From Rhypophila decipiens (taxonomy: Eukaryota; Ascomycota; Sordariomycetes; Sordariales; Naviculisporaceae), in the NCBI GenBank assembly GCA_033297075.1, contig MU858088.1:1-64000 (forward strand): a DNA stretch of 64,000 nucleotides, in the 5' to 3' direction. Both the position numbers and the translations under genes were made by a program. The notes beneath the pieces were generated by a model, which was not told the origin of the DNA, did no database searches, and saw only the letters and a program-made list of their open reading frames with translations. Positions 57,238-64,000 of the stretch are shown one piece after another. Positions within the stretch are counted from its first letter, which is position 1. Each line of letters begins with the position of its first letter.

Positions 57238-58228
57238 ATGATGTCAATGCGCTCCTTCCTCTCGTTGGGGATGGCCCTTTGGGACCTCTTCCAGGCCGCC
57301 ACCGCCGCTCGCACCATCGATTCCATCGCCAACACCCTTATCAACCGTCAAGACAGTCCTGACGCCCCTGACCAAAACTCCACCAGCCGCTGCGGAGCTG
57401 TCCAGACCATTGGCAAAGGTGAACGCCTGTACAATGTTACCGTCTACTTTCAGGTTCCCACTCTTCACCTGCGCCGCAATAATCCAACCCCTCAAGGCAC
57501 CACAATCTTCTTGGCAATCGACTCGGAGGGCTGTAACTCTAGCTTCAAGTTTGGTGTGAACAGTGTGGTAAGTAGCTTGGCTTCTCTCCCTGCGCGCATT
57601 AGCAACTAACCATTTCTCGCAGATCTATCAGGACGAAACCCAAGCAGGCCAACCCCAAGTCCACGAATTCTTCTACCATTGGGCTCCTGCTCAGCCGAAA
57701 ACCGTCTTGCCCGACTTCCCTCTCCACCCCGGCGACTACATTAATCTCCAGATCTTCCCATATGGAGACACTTTGCTTCTGTGAGTCTGCTCTGCGACAA
57801 TTGAAAGGAAAAGAAAAGACTGAAGTTCGAGAGACCGAGGCTGACCAGGAGAATGATGCAACAGGACAATCACCAACGACGCATATAACCGATCCCAGAT
57901 CTTTTCCCTACAAGAGGCCGGCGACCTCTGTCTTTCCGACTTTGCGGTCATGATCCAAGACCCCTCCCTCGATCCGTCCGAAATCCCCTCGGTCAACAGC
58001 ACGGTGGCACTCAACCCGCCCGTTGCATTGGCCGACTTTGGCGCTGTCTCTTGGATGTATGTCGGGGGACTCACTGCCGATGACAAGGACTACGGCATTT
58101 ACGACGCCAAGATGACGTACATGAAGAATGAAAAGACAGGTCTATACAGGGTTGTTGCATTCCAGAGAGGGGATGATGAGCATGGGCTTATTATGGCGGG
58201 ACAGAATTATGAGCCTGCAGATGAGTGA
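57238..58228 (+). CDS. secreted eqolisin-like (peptidase G1 fold) protein, probably inactive
   Basis: Exons 57238-57567, 57623-57780 and 57865-58228 encode 283 residues. A signal peptide (about 1-24) is present. The pattern follows the glutamic-peptidase (G1) sandwich: FLAIDSEGC, FFYHWAPAQP, DFPLHPGDYINLQI, and LADFGAVSW, which correspond to WVGIDG, YEWYP, ISPGD and FADFGTV of active enzymes. The two catalytic residues seem lost. The Gln position falls at Lys in SSFKFG, and the Glu of AEWIVED falls at Ala in FAVMIQD. A non-catalytic carbohydrate- or protein-binding role is therefore inferred. The alignment was made by eye, so the family call is moderate while the gene model is firm. Confidence 0.75.
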
Positions 58229-58835
58229 TGACTGGGATCTTGAGATATTTTGGTACGGCCGTGGCTGAAAGGTGGCTGCAGTTGCTGTCCTATTGAGCCT
58301 GCCGCCTTGGGGATGAATGGGAGGTAATAAGGAGGGTTATCGTGCAAGGAAAGGCACATCCGATGGACTCACCGGGTATCTTTTTGGGGCAATGATAGCT
58401 ATTTAGTGCCAGATTTACTGAATGCATTGTTGAAACCATACGTCGTTGAGACAATTCATAAAGGTCAAAGGGCTCCTATAATTCTGACTACTGTCGCTCA
58501 CGTTGGTACAATGGTCCACTTCTGTCTAGTGTCAAGGCTGATTTACTTCCATTGGAATGATCTTGCATAATAAAGACCTCTGAAGTCTGACTTTTCACGT
58601 TTGACACCAAGGTAATGAAAACGTATCTGAAGCAAAATAGAGGCCTTTGAAACTAACTCGTGATGCCTATTTTCAGCATAATACAGGCGTATTTAGCGCA
58701 TAATAAAAGCCTAGTAAACTAATCAATGACGCCTATTCTCTGGCTGATGAAGGCGTATTTGCGGCGTAATCAAAGCCTATGAAACAATCTCTACACGCCT
58801 CTGCATGATCCCATGAAAACCTAGAATATCACAAA
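58229..58835. other. convergent intergenic region with 66 bp repeats
   Basis: 607 bp between two convergent genes. The 3' half is filled by the 66 bp tandem array; the rest is unremarkable. Confidence 0.6.
58566..58815 (+). repeat. 66 bp tandem array (3 x 22 bp higher-order units)
   Basis: Units start at 58566, 58633, 58699 and 58765 (spacing 67, 66, 66). Inside each unit, GC(C/G)T recurs at position 11-14 of every 22 bp, and AATAAA or a near-match stands at positions 4-9 of the first sub-unit. The same positions hold AATAAA and GCCT in the 22 bp arrays at 11590 and 14678, so this appears to be the same family in a higher-order form. Confidence 0.85.
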
Positions 58836-60107
58836 TCAAGCCACCTTATTGGCCAGACGAGCCCATCTCTCCCTAGCCTTGTCATCCATGTCCCGAACAC
58901 CTTTGACGCCTTGATCCGCATTTTCCAGCGCCTCGACAGCTTGATCGAAGGCGTTCCGAATCGCATCCAGACGCCTGACACTGAACTGGATTATCTGTGC
59001 CACGGTTCCGGTTTGGCGTAGCTTGTTTTTCGCAGCAGCCTTGGTCTTTCCCTTCACATCGGGCTTCTTGGCCTTGTTTTTCTTTCCCTTGTTCTCATGT
59101 TCGCCTTCGTCAGTGGCCTCGACGTGTTTTTCATTGTCGGAGTCAGAGTCAGAGTCGGAGTCGGAGTCTTCGAGGAATTCGTGCTCCTCGCCGCGGAATT
59201 TGACAATAAAGGATGGACCGTGCTGCTTCATGGCACGTTCAATGACAGAGGCTAGGAGGTTGGATAGCTTTAGGAAGCGGGTGTAGACTGCGAACATGAG
59301 TTCGGCGGTGTCGGGGTCGATCTTGAACTCGTATCTTTCATCCTTGGCGGGAGTATGGGTGTCGTCGTTGGCCGGAGGTTCAGTGTCATGGACAACAGAA
59401 GATGGCTGGGGCTCGTATTCAGGCTCGTATTCCTCCTCTTCGTCGAAGCCAAACTTGAGCTGTTTGATTCTTTCGGTGATTGCCGGTCTCTCCGCTTTGG
59501 CCCGCTCGGCATCTGCCTCGGCCCGCTCTGCGTCTGCGGCTTTCTTTGCCCCCTCTGAGACCCCCAGGAAAGCCTCGACTGCCATCATGAATCGCATAGT
59601 CTGGCCGAAGAGGTCGTAGTACCAGCTGATATCGAGGTCGTAGCCGACAGCCTCGCGGGCGTTGGTCTTCTTGGTATTCTTGTCGCCGCTGGATGATGCT
59701 TGTTGGAGAGCATCAATGCGCTTGGCGTCGTCGTGGAGCTCGCCGTTGTAGAGGAACGCATTGAGAAAGTCGGCGTGAAGCGTGGCGAGGGCTTTGTATG
59801 ATTCGGCGGCGGTTTCATCCACCACGGGGAGGTCGTAAGAGTCGACCCAGAAGCACAGCACACCTGCGGTGGTGCAGGTTTGGCAGGATTTTCCGCCGGG
59901 AGTTGTCGCGTCCTTTCTGCACCTGCGTTCTTTGCGCACGCATCTTGCGCAGCGCTGGCGAGGCATCTCGGCTTCGACGACGACTTCAGTAACAACGTCA
60001 TCGGACGGCGCAGAGGAGTTCGGGCTGGCGGGTTCGGAGCTGGGCTCCGCGGGCTTCATTACGCCCAAATCGGTGCGGGAGGCGGAGGGGGAGGAGCAGG
60101 CAGTCAT
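58836..60107 (-). CDS. acidic protein with stretched Zn2Cys6-like motif
   Basis: One exon, 423 residues. Cys53-x2-Cys-x6-Cys63-x11-Cys75-x2-Cys-x6-Cys85 has Zn2Cys6 spacing except for an 11-residue loop where 5-9 is usual, with basic residues (RKERR) in the right place. A helical middle (DISWYYDLFGQTMRFMMAVE) precedes an Ala/Glu/Arg coiled-coil-like stretch, an acidic EEEEYEPEYEP block, and a (DS)5 run that leads to a Lys-rich segment. A nuclear DNA- or chromatin-associated role is inferred. There is no fungal_trans domain. A (CAA)n tract lies in the 5' UTR. The family is not recognised. Confidence 0.8.
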   Translation of the reverse strand: MTACSSPSASRTDLGVMKPAEPSSEPASPNSSAPSDDVVTEVVVEAEMPRQRCARCVRKERRCRKDATTPGGKSCQTCTTAGVLCFWVDSYDLPVVDETAAESYKALATLHADFLNAFLYNGELHDDAKRIDALQQASSSGDKNTKKTNAREAVGYDLDISWYYDLFGQTMRFMMAVEAFLGVSEGAKKAADAERAEADAERAKAERPAITERIKQLKFGFDEEEEYEPEYEPQPSSVVHDTEPPANDDTHTPAKDERYEFKIDPDTAELMFAVYTRFLKLSNLLASVIERAMKQHGPSFIVKFRGEEHEFLEDSDSDSDSDSDNEKHVEATDEGEHENKGKKNKAKKPDVKGKTKAAAKNKLRQTGTVAQIIQFSVRRLDAIRNAFDQAVEALENADQGVKGVRDMDDKARERWARLANKVA

Positions 60108-62919
60108 GGTGGAGAAGATTTGTGCGCGGACGAAAACTGCTTGGAAGAGGTTGTTGTTGTTGTTGTTGTTGTTGTTGTAGAGGGGAAGGTTTTGAATGGC
60201 CAGATGGTATTCTTTTGTAGGTGGATGAATGAGCTGCTGTTCGTAAGGCTAGGGTGAGGACTGAAGGCTCGAAACAGGCACAGAAGAGCATACATAGGTT
60301 TGGATGAAATGCTTGGAGCCTTGGCGAAGAAGGGTTCTGACGAGATAGCTGTTTTGATAGGAGATGAGGCAGCTGGGAGGAAGGTTCTAGTTTACAGTGA
60401 GTAAGGTAAAGCCCATACATAGAGTAATCAAACTTGACTTTATATATTGTTTACTCTGCAGGCGTGACTGGAGGCACTGGATGGAACGCTCAACAGATTG
60501 CAGCAAGCGAGGTAAGCCCGTATACAGTGTATAAGAACTTGATGTCTATTATTTACTCTGGAAGCATTATGCGCTTGATGGAAATCCGCAGGTTGGATAG
60601 GCTGCTGCATAATCGAAAACGATATATTTCTTCTCAGTCTATATCCTGCCTTGCACCAGACCATTCGTCCTCCCTTGACCGATCGTTTTCCATTTCCTGA
60701 AGAATGGTCTCGGCAAGGGGATATAGATGCATTAGGCGATATTTCCTGACACTTCACAAGGTACGCTGAGAGTTAGTGTGGATGGCAAAGGCGAGATATG
60801 ATAGTTACAAGTCCCAGTACCTGTTTTATACTTGAAATGAACATCATGTAAGATTCTGTTTGCACCTTGGAAGAAAGATATTGTTGGTAATGGCAAGGCT
60901 GATAAAGCCCCACAATTTATCAACAACTTGATAGCTAACAGGCTGAAAAGCTGTTAGAGGAATCTCTAACAAGAGCAATCATAACCTGTGAAGGATGAGA
61001 TGGAACTACCGAACCGGAACTATCGAAATTGTATTGGGAAAGAGCCTGAGGCCGACTGTGAAGGAATTTCTTCTCGACTAATGCCAACATGCTACTTAGC
61101 CCGTCTCTCCAAGGAACTTGCTTTGGCTATCATGTTACCGATAAAAAGAAGCTCGTGAATGGTGTCACGGTGTCAAGTTATTCATCCGCAAAGAGTACTT
61201 TTCACCTCAAGCTGAATTTCGTTTTGATCTCAGGTACCGTCGAGGACAGTATCGTAGAATAAGAGGATGGCGTGGTGCTCACTTCATAGGGCCATATTGA
61301 TCGTTCGTTGTCGTTGTATTGAGTAAACGTTTGCTGGCGTTTTCACGGAATCATGAGTTCATCTGACCTTTCAAGGAGAGAAATTTGTTTGTGTCGGTCT
61401 ATTTGTTCATTACATGAGACGAGCAAAGGAAAGGGGCGGGTCGAAAAGTCTGGTTACTTCGAGAGGAGACGAGGGCAAGCAATGAGTGAAATATTATCAA
61501 AGACTGGTCTCTTGCTGTGCAAGAGAGATTTCTTGGTTGCGGTGCATAGTGGTAGGTTGGATGATGTTCAATCTTGTGGGCATGAAACTTGGCCAACAGA
61601 TGACTCAAAACATCCTCTTGAATCTTGTCGCACCGGATCCCACTGGATGAGGTGTTGATGTTGCGGCACAGCAATTATCAGTGTGGCTAAAAGGAGTGGG
61701 CGGCTGTTGGTGCCACAGCTCCTGTCAGCAAAGTCTCAGTTTCGTTCAGAATCAGCAGTGGGCCAACTGAACCCAGAACACTCCAGTCTCATGGCAGTGG
61801 TTTATTCCAGACTCCACTGCCGTAAAAGGATGAGGAAAGTCAGCAAGCCCGAGGACTGAGCTTTCGTGGTCTCGAAATGAAGTCGTCGCGACGCGTCATA
61901 ATATCCAAAACAAGCGACATACGACTGTCAGACCTGGCCGAAGTCGCGCGAACAAGAGGTCAACGCTATTAAGAGCTCGAAAGAAAATCCAAGTTGGTGG
62001 AAGGGAGCACAGTTGATGCAGTATTTGCATCGGTCCCAACCATATCACGATGATGCATCCAAAGACAGTACGAGGAATTAGGTGCAAAGCAGAGAGGTCC
62101 TGAAAATGACCATCTTATCCGGGTTGCTCGGAAAGCCATGGCAGTTTTCGGACTCGGTGGTATTTTGGTAAAAGATTTGCGATGGGCTGCGGTTCTCAAG
62201 GAGGGAATCCTCTTACAGGCTGTGGCAGCTCCTGAACACAGCTTGGGAAGTGTCGGACCCGCTGCCGGCCGGCCGACAATGGAGGGCCGACCCGAGACAC
62301 ACACCCGGGCCGCAGACAACGGCCGCGCCACAGAAAATCAGAGGGTGCCAAACCGGCCTCGCTTCCGGTTTCAGGGGATATTTTGGAACTGCCCACACTT
62401 GCCACAACTAACACCAGCACCAAATCAAGGAAAGGCATTGCACGTCTCCGCACATGGCCAACATCAACACTTGGGCGGTCATCTCGACTTACCTAACCGT
62501 GGTCCGTCCTACCACCCGAACCCCCATTTGAAGCCACGGATTCGCCCACCAACAAAAGATTCTCAAGTCTTCGTTTCTTTCCATTTCCGAGGCATACACA
62601 CACACCGAATCCATATTCCAACTGGGTAGCCATTCTCCGACCTCTTCCAGCCCTCGCTAGCCTAGGCAGCCAGTTCTTTCACCCGGTCTGGTAGCCCACT
62701 TGACCAACAAGACCACATCAACGACACCCAGGTAAGTGCCGAGCTCTCACCGTTCCAAGTCAGAAATTAAATCTTTTACTCACCAGTCTACCAGCTCAGC
62801 AACAAGCGACCAAGTCTGATATCAACACAAGAAAGCAGATCTTACCAACCTTCCAAATTTCGAGTCCAACCTAGGACAGCTCATTCTCGCCTCCTTCAGC
62901 TACCGCAAACCTGGCTGCG
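60108..62919. other. 2.8 kb region without supported gene
   Basis: It contains the promoter of the minus-strand acidic protein and the long leader of the Arg/Ser-rich gene. An open frame at 62138-62629 has skewed Pro/His/Arg composition and overlaps the probable 5' UTR of the next gene; it is not called. A spliced 5' UTR for the next gene is possible (GTAAGT near 62731 and CTCACCAG near 62787). Confidence 0.5.
60151..60177. repeat. (TTG)9 microsatellite
   Basis: Nine perfect TTG units, or (CAA)9 on the coding strand of the acidic protein, 44 bp upstream of its ATG and so probably in its 5' UTR. CAA repeats are unstructured and can enhance translation. Confidence 0.95.
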
Positions 62920-64000
62920 ATGCCTGTCCCCGTGGTCCTCGCCACCTGTGCAGCCGTCGGCAGTTTGATAACGTCCGTCAAGTCCGGATGGGAGCTTCGG
63001 CGGATGATCAAGCGCAAGCAAGAGCAATTCGTGGCCGAAGATGAAGCCCCTTACATCTTTCGTCGTCTGCGCAGGGCGCATCGCGAGGGAATCCTCAACG
63101 ATCGCGAGTATGAAGACTGCTACGAGAGGTTTCTTGTTGCCAGGGCTGAGAAGGACTGTAAGTAGCCCCCAATCTGGCAAACCAAGCGAACTGGTTGCTA
63201 ACAGTGGCCTGAAATAGTGCCCGCACTCCACCGTTTAAGAGCCCATTTGCGAATCGCGGAAGCCGGCGCTCCAGGACGAGCCTTGACCAATGGCAGCAGC
63301 AGGAACAGTAGTCGGTCTGCTTCTGTAACTTCTTCGCCTCGGAACAACCGCTCGTCTCGTAGTCGCCGTCATTCAGTTGATGAGTACAATCTGCCAGACA
63401 AGTACACGGAAAAGGACAGCCCTCGAAGATCTGCATCTCCCCGGGGACGACGTCGCAATCACAACCAGAGGCGAGGGAAGGAATCCCGCAGCTCTGACAT
63501 CGAAGAAGAGAGTGAAAGCGAGTATGACGAAAAGCCTAAAACCCGATCACATCGGTCCCGATCAACTTCTGTCTCGCACGGCCGTGATCATGGCCGAGAC
63601 TACTCATCCCGGCGGGGGAAGACATGGCCACAGGAAGACACCCATCACCACGACCAATATCACCACGATGTTGGCGCTCCGCCAGATCGATTTGTTTCAG
63701 TTGCGAGACCAAAACGCGCTTCCACGGTAACTGGGTATGCAGTCGCCCCGGCGGCAGGAGGGGTCCCGGTGCCGATTTTGCTCCCTGTCCCGATCAGTCG
63801 ACGAGCTTCGACTACGTCGGCTTCGGCTGCGAATAGCAGTCGATCTTCATCGGCGACTGCGGCCAGCAGGAGACGACGTGGCGAGGTGGAGAGCGAGCGT
63901 GACTCGAGCGACACTGATGATACGGACATCGAGACGAACTATGCGGATAAGAGGTGGCAGAAGAAACAGCTGCCCAGTAGTGCTACTCGGGAGAGCAGGA
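62920..64000 (+). CDS. Arg/Ser-rich protein, 3' end outside the window
   Basis: Exon 1 is 62920-63157; the intron 63158-63217 (60 bp, GCTAAC branch, AAATAG acceptor) is followed by an exon still open at 64000. At least 340 residues are encoded. The N-terminal 80 residues are hydrophobic at first (PVPVVLATCAAVGSLI), then charged (RRLRRAHREGILNDREYEDC). The second exon is Arg/Ser-rich (SRRHS, RSASPRGRRR) with His-rich and acidic patches, and ends DTDDTDIETNYADKRW. No domain is recognised. The composition suggests a disordered, possibly phosphorylated protein. The start follows a CA-rich leader with no upstream in-frame ATG seen close by. Confidence 0.75.

Noticed and set aside
62138..62629. Plus-strand open frame of 163 codons
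   Set aside because: Pro/His/Arg-skewed, overlaps the probable 5' UTR of the Arg/Ser-rich gene and has no recognisable family.
1..64000. CRISPR arrays, rRNA, tRNA genes or a telomere tract
   Set aside because: The tandem arrays have no spacer structure, no tRNA cloverleaf or T-loop consensus was found by eye, and GGGTTAGGG appears only as single units in the 41 kb inverted repeat.

Overview
The window is nuclear DNA of a filamentous ascomycete (Pezizomycotina). Almost every gene is split by 46-115 bp introns with GT(A/G)AG(T) donors, CTAAC/CTGAC-type branch points and CAG/TAG acceptors. The gene families are fungal: Zn(II)2Cys6 regulators, a HET-domain protein, a Pth11/rhodopsin-like protein, a SAT-containing non-reducing polyketide synthase (NR-PKS), and small secreted cysteine-rich proteins. 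The genus cannot be decided from the sequence. All coordinates below come from splicing by eye.

Layout. 1-614: AT-rich, hairpin-bearing sequence, probably a repeat remnant. 0.6-4.5 kb: a cytochrome P450 and a short-chain dehydrogenase on the minus strand. 6.1-9.7 kb: L-lactate dehydrogenase and an amidoligase-like protein. 10.7-18.2 kb: a secreted beta/gamma-crystallin-like protein, a secreted GMC oxidoreductase, a MITE-like element and a secreted cysteine-rich protein. 18.6-34.8 kb: the core of a secondary-metabolite cluster. It holds a P450 divergent from a 2655-residue NR-PKS (SAT-KS-AT-PT-ACP-ACP-CMeT-TE), an AflR-type Zn2Cys6 regulator, a second AflR-like protein without a zinc cluster, and a 14-TM-type MFS exporter. 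35.1-43.5 kb: HET protein, Pth11-like protein and CorA-like protein. 43.9-52.6 kb: a lactose-utilisation group, with a GH2 beta-galactosidase divergent from a sugar (lactose-type) permease and followed by a Zn2Cys6 regulator. 55.5-60.1 kb: a small secreted 8-Cys protein, an eqolisin-like secreted protein that seems to lack both catalytic residues, and an acidic nuclear-type protein with a stretched zinc-cluster motif. 62.9 kb to the end: an Arg/Ser-rich protein cut by the window edge.

How the parts work together. The NR-PKS should make a C-methylated aromatic polyketide released by its C-terminal alpha/beta-hydrolase domain. The divergent P450 would tailor it, the MFS protein would export it, and the AflR-like pair would control the set. 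A TCG-N5-CGA site, the published AflR consensus, lies in the shared P450/PKS promoter. The beta-galactosidase/permease pair shares a 764 bp promoter with three CreA-type sites. This matches the bgaD-lacpA arrangement known from Aspergillus nidulans, here with a regulator attached.

The most unusual non-coding signal is a minisatellite family with a 22 bp base period. It lies beyond gene 3' ends at 11.6, 14.7 and 58.6 kb. Many units carry AATAAA, and the third array is organised as 66 bp (3 x 22) higher-order units.
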